Source of the DNA: Mycogone perniciosa
Taxonomy: Eukaryota > Ascomycota > Sordariomycetes > Hypocreales > Hypocreaceae
Reading direction: 5' to 3'
Assembly: GCA_025331125.1 (NCBI GenBank)
Contig: JAOALB010000030.1
Location: forward strand, 124,001-188,000
Length of the DNA stretch: 64,000 bases
Shown here: positions 42,251 through 52,992 of the stretch, one piece after another
Numbering within the stretch: the stretch's first letter is position 1
Layout of the letters: each line of letters begins with the position of its first letter
Notes under the pieces: generated by a model
The model's database searches: none
What the model was told of the DNA's origin: nothing
The model's input: only the letters and a program-made list of their open reading frames with translations
Program-made: the position numbers and the translations under genes

Positions 42251-43804
42251 ATGGTCTCCCAACCAGAACCCGTGTCCTCGCTCACCATCCGTGGCGCCTC
42301 CTCCGTTGTCTCTCGTCCCTCTCTCTCGCGGACCAAGCGCTACAACCGCTCCCATGCCGGAGGCACGAGCTCATACATATCGCAGAATGAGTTCCCCGTC
42401 TTCTCTCATAGCGGCGATGTTGAGATCCTCATTCGCGCTGGCCCCGCCGAGGTCCGATACCTGCTGCACCGCCATACCCTAACCCGCTGCAGCGGCTTCT
42501 TCGAGGCAAGCACATCGTCCGAGTGGTCACGCGCGCAGCCCTTGCTGCCCGGTGGGGATGAGCTGGCTCGGATCGGGGATGATTCAGCATCTTCGACTAT
42601 GGATGGTGACTCTGACAGGATGGCAAGTGCCACTGTTACAGCACCAAGGAGGAGGTGGAGGTATGAGCTGGATCCAGGAGCAGGGGACGGCGATATTCCT
42701 ATGCTAGTGCAGAGGGATGAGTCTCGCCCAGACGATTCACGGCCAACGGTGTCATCCATATTCGGTTCCGGCTCTAGATCTTCAAGCTCTCACCACAAGG
42801 CCAGAAGCTATTCGCACTCGTCCAATTCTAAGCGCGACTTCTCTCGGTCTGTCATGAGCCTGAGCGTAGCGCCGCAGCCTCTCTCGCAAGACGACCAAGA
42901 CCTAATCCGCGATTACGACAACCTCTTCCGCATATTCTACAACTACCCACCCGTGCTTGACGGCATCAATGTTGCAGACGCATATGTCCAGTGCAAGAGC
43001 CTACTAACACTGGCCGACCAATACGATGCTCTGGCCGTCGTTGGACCCCGGGTGGACCACCACCTATTGCAGTTCCAGTCTCGTTTGTGGAAGCAGATTG
43101 CCAAGTACCCCATTTCCTACCTGCGCCTCGGCTATCTAGCCCGCAGCAAAGTCATATTCCAGGAAGCGCTCATCCATGTGGTCGGCCAGTGGCCCACTGG
43201 CGAGCGCAGCCTCCGTGCTACCATGCCCGACATCGTGCTGGACATCATCGAGGACAAGGTGGATGAGCTAGAGGAGACAGTCAGCAGAGTGGAAGGCCGT
43301 CTGTTCCGCTTGAACCTCAACACTACCAGAGGCGAGCGCGTGAACCCCAACAACAACTACCTCGACTGGCTCGCAACCAGTCTCTTCCGCCAATGGCTCG
43401 CCGATAACACCACCCCACAGCCGCCTCCTGAATACCGGAACCGTCCGAGCTCTCGCGATCACCGTCCCGCGGTCCCGCCTACTCCTCCCTCGGTACCGCC
43501 CCTCACATCAGTCGGCCGGGCGTACCGGACTCTCGGCTCCGGAAATCCAAATTCGTTCCTCGACCATAACGAGTGCAAAAAATTCCTAAAGCTCAACCCC
43601 GAGCTGTACAGCAGGGATAACCTGAAGCGCTTCGAGAAGCGCATGGACGAGCTCAAAACTATGGCACGTGCGGTGGTCGGTCCACTCATGAGCAGCGGCC
43701 TCGAACTTGAGCTGAGCGGTTCTGGCAGGGCGGCTGAGAGCATTGGGTACTTGACATGTACCGAAGTTGGGGACAGGGAGTTACCATGGCCGGTGGACGA
43801 GTGA
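42251..43804 (+). CDS. BTB/POZ domain protein
   Basis: One exon of 517 residues from the ATG at 42251. Residues about 50-95 (VFSHSGDVEILIRAGPAEVRYLLHRHTLTRCSGFFEAS) form the first half of a BTB fold. A disordered Ser-rich insertion of about 110 residues follows, and the second half of the fold resumes near DLIRDYDNLFRIFYNYPPVL with NVADAYVQCKSLLTLADQYDALAVV. This split BTB is common in eurotiomycete proteins. BTB domains mediate dimerisation and often Cullin-3 binding; the partner here is unknown. The C-terminal third is Pro-rich then helical. No DNA-binding domain or Kelch repeats are seen. Confidence 0.85.
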   Translation: MVSQPEPVSSLTIRGASSVVSRPSLSRTKRYNRSHAGGTSSYISQNEFPVFSHSGDVEILIRAGPAEVRYLLHRHTLTRCSGFFEASTSSEWSRAQPLLPGGDELARIGDDSASSTMDGDSDRMASATVTAPRRRWRYELDPGAGDGDIPMLVQRDESRPDDSRPTVSSIFGSGSRSSSSHHKARSYSHSSNSKRDFSRSVMSLSVAPQPLSQDDQDLIRDYDNLFRIFYNYPPVLDGINVADAYVQCKSLLTLADQYDALAVVGPRVDHHLLQFQSRLWKQIAKYPISYLRLGYLARSKVIFQEALIHVVGQWPTGERSLRATMPDIVLDIIEDKVDELEETVSRVEGRLFRLNLNTTRGERVNPNNNYLDWLATSLFRQWLADNTTPQPPPEYRNRPSSRDHRPAVPPTPPSVPPLTSVGRAYRTLGSGNPNSFLDHNECKKFLKLNPELYSRDNLKRFEKRMDELKTMARAVVGPLMSSGLELELSGSGRAAESIGYLTCTEVGDRELPWPVDE

Positions 43805-44522
43805 TTACCCTTCCCCCCTTTTTCAAGCCACAAAAAAAAAGAAGAAACTCCCCCTCCCCAGGAAAAAGGGGTAAGATATACGAAGTAGATGGACGCATAT
43901 CTCCAGGACAAGAGATATCAAAGGACGGTTGGGTACTGTTTTGATGGATGGAGAGTCCTTTCTTGAAACGACTGCGACCATCGAGATGATGATGAGCTTA
44001 TGACTTGATGTAGCCCCTCTTGGGTAAAGTGGATGATTTCTTTGTTTCTTTTCTTTCTTATTTACGGATACCCTCTTGTCAGAAACGAGTTTTATTCGAC
44101 AGACATGTCTCTCACAATGATGTCTTTGACATACCCCAGATAATCTATATATACGAGGCAGGGCCTTTTTTTTTCTACTGGATATTTGACACACGTGGCG
44201 TGCTTCTTCAGTTTGAATTGTTCTTGGTTTTATTTATGTGGATAAGAGGTGATTTGAGTGTGGCTAAACAAGATTGCAGATAGTAAGAGATGACGATAGT
44301 AAGATGACGAAAAAATCACGTTTCAACAACAGAATGTGTCTCAAGAATCTTCATGTTCTCGTTAAACAGAAAGAAAGAAAACTAGTGGGAATCAAAGAAA
44401 AAAACACATTAAGCCACCACACAGAATACGCTCCATCATCAAAAATTCCCCAAAACTCCTCGTGTAAATATCCCTGTTGCACATCTCATCCACCTCTTTT
44501 ATCCCCCCCAAGAGCCCGGTGT
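43805..44522. other. Convergent 3' region
   Basis: About 0.7 kb between the BTB gene and the DUF4097-like gene, T-rich and A-rich tracts typical of 3' ends. No gene is supported. Confidence 0.5.
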
Positions 44523-47072
44523 TTAGTAAGTCTTGCCAATACTCAGATTCTCATTGCCCGAGGTGGAAGCGATGGTCAAGGAAGACTCGCCACTGCCCTT
44601 CGCTCCCTGGATGCGCTTTTGGATAGTTCCAGTGCGGGAGTACTTCAAATCCTTGCCTTGGACGGCCTGTGACCCCGAGAGAGTGATCATGGTAAACCGG
44701 CCCTCCCAGGATGGTGGGTAGGTGACCTTGAAGTCGCCGCTGATGGAGGTATGGCGAGAGCTCAGGTGTGATAGGCCGGTTCCCTTGTTTTTGACGTTGC
44801 CAATTTTGCTGTGAGGATTGATATCCAGCTTGGGGGGAAGCTTGCTCAGTTTATCATCGGGGTGGATGATGATCCAAGGTTCATCGTCAGCGAGAGGCCT
44901 GTTGTTCTCGTCATCACCGTCGCTTTCAGGGGAAGTCCTTGGGTCGTAGTCTTTAAAGCTGGCAGCAGAGGTCTTCCAAACCGGCTCGGCAACAACCAAG
45001 GTAGTACGGCCGCTCTTGGTGTCCGTCTCGATCGTAGGATGCGAATCACTGCCGGAGTCAGAGTCGAACAAAGGCAGCAAATTGAGCTTGAAGTTTCCAG
45101 ACTGCGACCGGAACTTGGCGATGGAGGTAAAAGCCACATCAGCCGTGATTCCTCCCGAAGAGGTCACCACTGAAACCATGTAGTCCCGCAAAGGGAACTT
45201 CTTGTCATCTCCAATAGTTGCCTGTTCTAGAGGCTCTGTGATGAGCACATCGCCAGAGATGGAGGCGACATCGAGTATTGCTGGTTCGGGGCTCTTGTCC
45301 GAAGATGGCTTGGGAGACACACTGGTTCCGATTTGTCCAGAAACGGTGCTAATCTTGAGGAGATCGTAAAGAGGGAACCACCCGTTGATGTCGCCGCTGA
45401 TAGTCTCGATCGTGATGCTGCGCGAGGCCAGAGTGTATGGCAGGAGATCGCCGGCGGTGCGACCGGTACGGATGTCCCCCGAGACCGAGGCAATCGAGAC
45501 GGAGTCGGAGGAAGCGAGGACGAGACCGTCCATGATGTGGATGTCGAGATGGCTGGCATCGATGTGGAGGGACCCGAGGTCTGACTCTTGGGGTATCGAG
45601 ACAATAAGTCTGATCTGAACGCAAGGTTTGTATCTTGAGTCGATCCACTCAACCCGCCGCGGAGTAGTCACTGAAAACCGCTGGTTCTTTTCATCATACT
45701 CAACGATAGTACGCAGGTTCTCGTGGTTTGAGATGATCTCAAGATCTATGTTTCCGGAACGAGTAGAAGCATCAACGGGCTTCAGGATAACGCTGCCATA
45801 CACATGGGGCGATATTCCACGGATGTCACCGCTATCCCTCTCAACGCTCTGGATGATCTCAAGGCCCTTGTTCTTTCCGAAGCTTACGGATTCGCTAGTC
45901 TTTGGAACCTTGTATGAAGGTGCAAGTAGGCAGCCGCTGGTGGGCTTCCAGTCCATGTCGCCACTAGGTCCGGAGTCGGGCTCTTTTACTGGCGCTTTGT
46001 CGATAAGATCAGGCTTCTTCTGCTCGATGTTAGAAACGGTCTGGGTGTATGTATGTATCCTTAATGATGCCCAGGACAAGGGCATCGTAAGACAGATACT
46101 GACCTCAGGACCTGAGCTAAAAGTGATGCTACCAATCAAGGCAAAGAAAATGGAAATGATGAGAAGCATTCCAAGCACCTTCTTTATCTTCTTTCTCATG
46201 GTTGGTTGGTTGGATGAGTCTATGACTCGACGCCACATGGGAGGTCTGGGGCCATTTGGCGAGCCGCCCATAGACTGCGGTTGGGGTGGAAGCAACGCCT
46301 GGTATTCATCTGGAACGCCCATGGCGGCAGGATACGTAGCAGTAGCGGTACGCGAAGGTGAAAAGGTATGGTAGGCGGATGAAGGCGGTGGTGATGAAGG
46401 AGAGGGCGAGTAGGCTGGAGGCGCGTCACGCTGTTGATGAACGGTATAGTGATTCGTTGACTGGCCGGCGGTGTTGCTGGGTTCGAACTGAAAAGATGAG
46501 ATTTGCTCTTCAATGCTGCGTCGATGGTGGTGCGTAGGAGAGGTAGGAGGTGAGGTTGCTGCGACGGTCGAGGGTATCGTTGATGATGAAGCTTGGTGAG
46601 AGTGAGGATGGTGATGAGGGTGTGTGACGGGGTGAGAATGGTAGTCAGAACCAGAGGGAGAGTAGGTATGAGAGTAGGGATCGTAATGATGACGAGGCTG
46701 ATGAGGAACCGGGGCTATACGAGTAATACTGGTAGAAGGCTGTGCTGGGGCCGCATCCGAGGGTGATGGATGGTCTCCGCCAGCGTTATATATCAACCTC
46801 TCCTGCTCCGCTTCCCTCGCCTTTGCAGCGGCCCGGTCCTGCTGCAGAGTTGGGTCCTCCACCATGACATTGGGCACGAAAGGCACATGGGCCGACTGAC
46901 GCTGCTGCTGATCGTGCGAGGAAGACGATGACGTTAGGCCCGCGTCGTCCAAGACCGTTGACGACGCGCGGAAGTAGCCGTCAGTGGGTGACAGTGCATC
47001 ATCATCGTGGGCGTCATCTGCAACGTCGACTGCATCTCCCGAGTAGAGATTATCCGAGTATGGAGCAGGCAT
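44523..47072 (-). CDS. Single-pass membrane protein with DUF4097-like beta-repeat region
   Basis: Two exons, 47072-46104 and 46040-44523, give 828 residues. The 63-nt intron (GTCAGT...CAG) keeps the frame open, so an unspliced form 21 residues longer is also possible. Residues 1-295 are disordered (His-, Ser- and Pro-rich). One membrane helix follows a basic stop (MRKKIKKVLGMLLIISIFFALIGSITF, about 290-315). The rest has repeated short strands with SVSGDI, ETISGDI, STVSGQI and ASISGDV, the hallmark of DUF4097-like beta-helix regions. The topology suggests a cytosolic N-terminus and an extracytosolic beta region. An adhesion or wall-linked role is possible but unproven. Confidence 0.8.
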   Translation of the reverse strand: MPAPYSDNLYSGDAVDVADDAHDDDALSPTDGYFRASSTVLDDAGLTSSSSSHDQQQRQSAHVPFVPNVMVEDPTLQQDRAAAKAREAEQERLIYNAGGDHPSPSDAAPAQPSTSITRIAPVPHQPRHHYDPYSHTYSPSGSDYHSHPVTHPHHHPHSHQASSSTIPSTVAATSPPTSPTHHHRRSIEEQISSFQFEPSNTAGQSTNHYTVHQQRDAPPAYSPSPSSPPPSSAYHTFSPSRTATATYPAAMGVPDEYQALLPPQPQSMGGSPNGPRPPMWRRVIDSSNQPTMRKKIKKVLGMLLIISIFFALIGSITFSSGPEVSICLTMPLSWASLRIHTYTQTVSNIEQKKPDLIDKAPVKEPDSGPSGDMDWKPTSGCLLAPSYKVPKTSESVSFGKNKGLEIIQSVERDSGDIRGISPHVYGSVILKPVDASTRSGNIDLEIISNHENLRTIVEYDEKNQRFSVTTPRRVEWIDSRYKPCVQIRLIVSIPQESDLGSLHIDASHLDIHIMDGLVLASSDSVSIASVSGDIRTGRTAGDLLPYTLASRSITIETISGDINGWFPLYDLLKISTVSGQIGTSVSPKPSSDKSPEPAILDVASISGDVLITEPLEQATIGDDKKFPLRDYMVSVVTSSGGITADVAFTSIAKFRSQSGNFKLNLLPLFDSDSGSDSHPTIETDTKSGRTTLVVAEPVWKTSAASFKDYDPRTSPESDGDDENNRPLADDEPWIIIHPDDKLSKLPPKLDINPHSKIGNVKNKGTGLSHLSSRHTSISGDFKVTYPPSWEGRFTMITLSGSQAVQGKDLKYSRTGTIQKRIQGAKGSGESSLTIASTSGNENLSIGKTY

Positions 47073-47947
47073 GGCTCAATGCTACCAACAGCAGCAGTGC
47101 CGCGATCAGTGCCCAATAAGCAGACCCCCTCTCCGTCTTGGAGGGTGGATGATAGGTAGTAATCAAAAGGAGTATGTACCCGCAGGATATACGGAGTAGC
47201 TGACGACGACTCAGGTTCTCGTTTGGATGTAAGAAGAGAAGCCTTCTCGATCTGGAGAATGCACAAGGTTTGTCCGGGTCCGCATACGACGTAATACGCA
47301 GCTGCTCCCAACAACGCACAAGCAGTTGATCAACAGGGACAGACAGGCTGCAGGCTGCGTAACTCGTCACGTATTCACTTTCGAAATCTGATACTGAAAG
47401 GACCTGTGTTGACACGGTGCAGGAGCCGGGGGAGAGAGAGGAGGGATGGGAGAGGGGAGATGTTGATGAAATGCACAAGAGCCATGGCACCAAGCCTATG
47501 CATGTCAAGCCATGGCAGAGACCACCAGGCCGATCGGCCATGTCCATTTTCAGCCTCGTCTCCGGCCCAGGATCCATGTCATGTCGCCATCTGTGAAACC
47601 CCACAAACTTCGCGAGATCTGATAAGCATCCTTTTGATGTTAGGACTTGGAGAGCACGTGATGAACGATTACTACTACAACAAACAGACGATAATATTCT
47701 AATCTCCGGTACCCGTCGTGCTCAAGCATCTTCCTTAAAATAACAAAAGGCAAATAAGGGGAAAATGAGAAGAGACGAATATATTACCTCTCTCCAGACG
47801 CATCTCGGCGAAGCCCAATCCCACCCCGGAGTCGTATCGGACACGACGACGACACCACAAAAGTGCCACCTATAACCCACCAATCAAATCGCCTCCCCCC
47901 CGTTTCTCTGGGCCGATTCATAGGCTCACTCAATTGATCACATCCTC

Positions 47948-47974
47948 TACGGAGTACGGAGTACGGAGTACAGT
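47948..47974. repeat. TACGGAG heptamer tandem repeat
   Basis: Three head-to-tail copies of TACGGAG followed by TACAGTAC; an expanded form of the motif seen throughout the window. Confidence 0.9.
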
Positions 47975-48233
47975 ACCCAGAATGAAGTTGCTGTCGTCAG
48001 CCTGTACGCAACCTCCCACGCGTATGATGTCCATTCGTCATGCTATCTGCGTCTTGATTAGAAAGCTGCAGTGTCGACCCTTTATATAGCATACTTTTTC
48101 TCTGTTCATTTTTATTACAGGCAGATATCCCCGAGCGGCTTGATCGGTCAGACAAAATCTCCGTCTTGCGCTCGGACCCGTCTCCGACCTCTCCACATCG
48201 GCCCGGGTACCGCAACCTTTAGATTAGGTAGAT

Positions 48234-48256
48234 AGTACTCCGTACTCCGTACTCCG
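48234..48256. repeat. TACTCCG heptamer tandem repeat
   Basis: Three copies of TACTCCG, the reverse complement orientation of the array at 47948-47974, about 260 bp away. Confidence 0.9.
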
Positions 48257-48687
48257 TTTTGACATGAACTTTTGAACTGTTTATTCAACCAAAGGGCTCT
48301 TGGCCCTTTTGGCGGCAACTCTCTATATTCCTAGCGCGGGCACTCTTGTAGTGTCCTGTATTTTTTCGTGGCATGGAAAAAGGACCCTCCCCCATCCTCT
48401 ATCCGTAATCCTCCCTATAATAGACTGAGCAAGGAAAAGTGTTCGTCATCACATCAAATTCCTTCAAGGAGCCATTGTGACGCATGCTATTTTCCGCCTC
48501 TAATACTGTCCGACCGCATGCCCTAACCCCAACGAGAGATATCAAAGCCATCCTAACAGGAATGAAGCTTCCCTAGATATGGTCGACAAATGAGATGACA
48601 AAGCTAATGTAGGAAATAGATGGGCGCCTGGTATCATATCCTTGTATACCTCCTTCAAATAATCAACCTAGACCTGCCGGCCATTGA

Positions 48688-51158
48688 TCAAGAAAGTGAG
48701 AGCATTCGTTTCGCGTTCTCGTACACCACCCACGTTATGCTCAATGCTGGAGCAACCTTGAGCAAGTTCGGGGTTAGGCCCTTGTAGAGTCCTCGGAATC
48801 CTTCTTTCTGAATTGTCTTCTGGGTGACGTCCCAGATACCAGTGTAGGTGGCAGGGTGCATCGCCGTGCCTTGCGTCTGTAACCGCGTCCGAACCACATT
48901 GAGCGGGTACACAACTGACGCTCCAAAGGCGCCAGAGGATGCCCCAATGATGCCCGTTGCAATATTTCCGGGTTCGACGTCGTCCTCATGGCAGCCGGCA
49001 TACTTGGCGTAGTAGGCTCGATATGACTTCTTGAGGAATTCGAACGAGCCCATGTCGATGGCACTGTACGGGAACATGCCGATCAATCCCATGGTGACGC
49101 CTCGGTAACAAGCCCGTAGGCCGCCATCCGCATACATTTTAATGGCCGTCTGTCGGACGAGCGCGCTCCCAGTTAGACCGTCCTTAACAGTCTCACATTG
49201 GAGACGGAATTTAAGGGTATCAAGAGGATAAACGCAAAACCTACGTCAAACATGGTCAGCAAAGGAGCACACGACATCTTCGCCAGCGTCAGGATGGCAC
49301 ACGTACTGCGCAATCATGCCAGCAAGGCCGCCCGCGACAAATTTGGAATACGAATTAATCTGTTTAGGATCACTGTGGCCCTCAAAATTTGCGAGGGCTC
49401 GCTTGGCGGCTTCGTACGACCCAAACTTAATGGCCGTCTCCGGCATGATCTTCACGACATTCAACCCATTGCCTAGAGTTCCTGCATCAGTACCCCTATT
49501 CTAAAAATTCGAGCATGCTAATCGCAAAAGAAGGGGCAAGCGGTTTTACCAGCAAAGAAGCTCCTCAGCCCCCCAGACCGATACAAGTCCTTTGCAGCAT
49601 CGGTGAACGGCCTTGTTGCGTTCCTCAGAGCATCTATCGGACGACCCTTCTTCAGAGCAGCTAGTGCCGTCTCGGAACAGCTGTTGGTGTTGACGAGAAG
49701 GTACACCTTCAATCGGTCGAGTGGAGCGGTGGCTGTCCGCGACACCCCGCCGGCGATGGCACCCGCAAGGAAGTAACCTGGATGGGGGGCAAAGTTTGTC
49801 AGTCTAATCTTCTTCTTGGTCGGTACAGCTCCGGTAGAGGACTCTTCACGGTGCTTGTCCGAGGTGCCATCGCCGACTGTCTGTATGATAACACCCGCGC
49901 TCGTCGGGCTTTGCCGGGGTGCTGGGGTGCCAATAGCAGAAGCATGTGCTGCTGTGTCAACGACATTTATTCTTCTTGGATGCTGTGGTGGCACATCGAG
50001 CTCCGACTCTGCCGCCTCTGTGTAGATAGATGGAGGAGGTTCCGGTGGACTCCTCGAGTAAGGCGACGGAAAAGCGATTCGCATGAGAGAGCCAAGGAGA
50101 GTATGAACAAAGGAGCGAGAGGAGCCGGCCCTACCTAAGCCTTTCAATGTTTCCCCACTCACAAGAGAGTCCCCTTCAGGAGTGACATTGACCACTGCGT
50201 AGTAGAACGACAGGACGGCCTGGAGCTGGGACGCATCTCGATTTCCTGGCATAAAGAGCAGGAAGTCCCTGGGGCAACCCGGTCAGCTGGTGAACGATAC
50301 GGTCATCGGATTTTGCCTGAAAGGCATCATAAGCGTGTAGGGCCGTGTGTTGGTGTTTTCTTGGGTGTGGTCTTGTGGTGATTTGCGTGCTTATCCCTCG
50401 GGACCAAGGCACATGACCCCCCTTAGTGCAACTATCCACGATAAAGATGGACCAGCCTCACACCCATACCATAACAAAGGATGAAGAAAACAAGATGGCG
50501 CCATCTTTTACTTACCGCCATTCGTCGAAGCTGACATATCCATCATTGTTCATATCCATATCATTGAAGAAGTCATTTAGCCTTCGATTTGAAACGGTCA
50601 GTCCGCCGTTCTTAAAAGCCGTCTGCAGCTCCGCCTTGTCTAGTTTGCCGTTGCCATCGCGGTCTATGGCCTTGAACAAGACAAAAAGCTGTTGTTCGGC
50701 ATATTTTACAAAGTGTCGAAACTCTGCGAATAGTATTAGTGTCAGCGATGGTTTGTCGTAGGTTGGCGACTGCTTCCCAGGGATGCGGTCGCAAAGCGAT
50801 CAAGAGCTTCCGTAAACTGGCGAAGCAGACAAACTCCATACCTTCATATTGAATCCTGCCATCACCGTTGGTGTCGACCTCGACCATAATTTTTCTCAGC
50901 ATGCCGTCCGCATTCTTCAACGCTGTCCCCCCCTCATTGTTAACATCCCATCCATCACTGCAGGGAGACGAAGGGGAAAAAGAGCCATGTCTCACGATGA
51001 TCCAACTTCCGGAAGCCCCTCTGTAAGCCCTTGAGATCCAGCTCCCCAGCATCGCTGGGCCCTAGCTTGTCCCAAAGACTCTCGACGCGGTCATAGTACT
51101 GGGTCTGCGGCTCTGCAAGCCCTTTCTCCACCTCGGTAACCGATTTCGATGCCGACAT
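48688..51158 (-). CDS. Calcium-binding mitochondrial carrier (SCaMC/Sal1-type ATP-Mg/Pi carrier)
   Basis: Six exons, 51158-50996, 50922-50842, 50723-50516, 50268-49550, 49481-49307 and 49240-48688, give 632 residues; every phase agrees. The N-terminal half has EF-hands: DTNGDGRIQYEE, DRDGNGKLDKAE and DMNNDGYVSFDE are clear and a first one near residue 30 is degenerate. The C-terminal half has three mitochondrial-carrier repeats with signatures PLDRLKVYL, PLDTLKFRL and PLNVVRTRL. Between them lies a disordered Ser/Pro segment of about 110 residues. This layout is that of short calcium-binding carriers in the inner mitochondrial membrane, which exchange ATP-Mg for phosphate when cytosolic calcium rises (Sal1 in yeast). 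The exon-1 to exon-2 joint uses an acceptor about 30 nt downstream of a more obvious one, because only that keeps the conserved DHPLKNADGML in frame. Confidence 0.9.
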
Positions 51159-51694
51159 GGCGCTGGCATCTCTCGAAGACGATGTCGGGCGGCAGTGATG
51201 CCGCTAGGGAGGGTCCTCAAGCGCGTCGTCTTGAATCGTATGTTATCTTAGCAACATCGTAGAAAATCGACGGCGTATTGTATTGGCTGGCGATGCCAAT
51301 TACGGAGGAGACGGGGCAGATAGTCGCTGACGTCGTTGCTCGGAACCAGCAAGATTGGGATTGCCCAGGCCAAGAATGCGACCTCAGGGAGAATTCCCTA
51401 CAGTGGAAAATGGGGCCCGCAGCTGCTGCTACGTAATTGCTCGAAGCTGCTTGGTGGGAAGGGTTGCAAGCAATCACGGAGGCCTGATAAGCTAGGTCTC
51501 TGCCAGCCGTTCGCTTATCGCCCCGCCGCAGCCTCGCCCGCAAGACACCCCTAGACGTCCAACTGCAACCAGCCTGAAGCTGAGCCTGTGTTGTGATACC
51601 CTCAACCCACCAACTCGGTCTTGCTGGATCTTTCATACGTGTGGCATCTAAGCTCCTTGCAGGAAGGGCGCCTGCGTGGCCCATTCCCGCCGCC
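51159..51694. promoter_or_regulatory. Divergent promoter region, carrier and SSN8
   Basis: The 536 bases between the two start codons hold both promoters and leaders. No specific site is claimed. Confidence 0.45.
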
Positions 51695-52725
51695 ATGTCG
51701 GCCAATTACTGGGAGTCGACGCAGAGGAAGTACTGGCAGTTCACCAAAGAAGAGCTGGCCACGATGCGACAGAAGCTCGAGGACGAGAGCGCGGAGCTCG
51801 TCCGCATGTTTCCTCTGGCTCAGCCACGTCATATGGCCATATACTTCAATCAACGTGGGTTCTATTGTTGCAGCATTGACAGTAAAGGCCATGCCTAGCT
51901 GACTCTTCCCCCTCTTCAGAACTGATCAAACTCGGCAAACGCCTTACCATACGCCAACAGGCCATGGCTACAGCTCAGGTCTACCTGAAGCGCTTCTATA
52001 CCCGAGTCGAGATCCGCCGTACGAATCCTTACCTCGTCATCACGACTGCCATATACCTAGCCTGCAAGATGGAAGAGGCTCCTCAGCACATCCGCCTTAT
52101 CGTTACGGAAGCGAGGCAGCTGTGGCAGGATTTCATTAGCCTCGACACCTCCAAGATTGGGGAATGCGAATTCTTCATCATTAGCGAAATGAGCTCCCAG
52201 CTCATTGTGCATCAACCGTACAGGAGCTTGCTAGCCTTGCGGAGTGAGCTAGCCTTAGTGGATGAGGATGTGCAACTGGCCAAGCAGGTTATCAACGACC
52301 ATTACATGACAGACCTACCATTTCTCTGTTCACCTCATATTATGGCCTTGGTGGCAATCCTTCTATCACTTGTTCTTCGCCCCACCTCCGTGACCTCGGG
52401 ACAGACCACTTCTAGTTCTGCTGCAGCCGCGGGTCTCGCAGCAGCTCAGGCAGCTCTGAGCCAAGCCGCCGCTCGTACCGGGCAAGGCGGGATTCTCCCC
52501 GATCCTACTACAACCCCGGATTTAAAAGAACGTGTCCAGGAGGCCAGAATCACAAGGGTGCAGCATTTTGCAGCGTGGTTGGCCGAAACCAACGTTGACG
52601 TTCCAGCCATGGTCGATGCCACTCAAGAAATGATATCATTCTATGAATGCTACGAACAGTACAACGACAAGCTTACAAGAGAGCAAATCAACCGTTTTGT
52701 TAAGGCTCGCAACCTGGACAAGTGA
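51695..52725 (+). CDS. ssn8: Cyclin C, Mediator kinase-module subunit (SSN8)
   Basis: Two exons, 51695-51854 and 51920-52725, give 321 residues. The start MSANYWESTQRKYW is the conserved N-terminus of fungal Ssn8/cyclin C. The cyclin box follows: KLGKRLTIRQQAMATAQVYLKRFYTR, NPYLVITTAIYLACKMEEAPQHIRLI, then ECEFFIISEMSSQLIVHQPYRSL. An Ala-rich insertion lies near residue 205 (SSSAAAAGLAAAQAALSQAAA). It pairs with Cdk8/Ssn3 in the Mediator kinase module in the nucleus and helps repress or tune RNA polymerase II genes. The intron is 65 nt with donor GTGGGT. The gene is divergent from the carrier gene. Confidence 0.95.
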
Positions 52726-52992
52726 GCATAAGAGTAGACGAGCTGGTTTGTATAATAAACCGCATGAACGAGCATTAGGATATAGTGTATGAGATATGAG
52801 GCATAACGGCGTTTGTGTTCGATGGACTACATTCTTGTGAGTGTATACATGAGGGCTGGCGTTGGTGTTCTGTTTAAATATTGATGGGTAGAGATGGATT
52901 CGGCATAGCAGGGCGTATTATAGTGTTAACAGTCTAATTTAAACTATATGTCTCTTCTTTTGAATGGAGTCGCCAGCTCTTGGATTTCTACT

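Larger units (their letters stand above)
47073..48687. other. Intergenic region with TACGGAG tandem repeats
   Basis: About 1.6 kb between the DUF4097-like gene start and the carrier 3' end. It contains two TACGGAG tandem arrays in opposite orientation (listed separately). No gene is supported. Confidence 0.5.
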
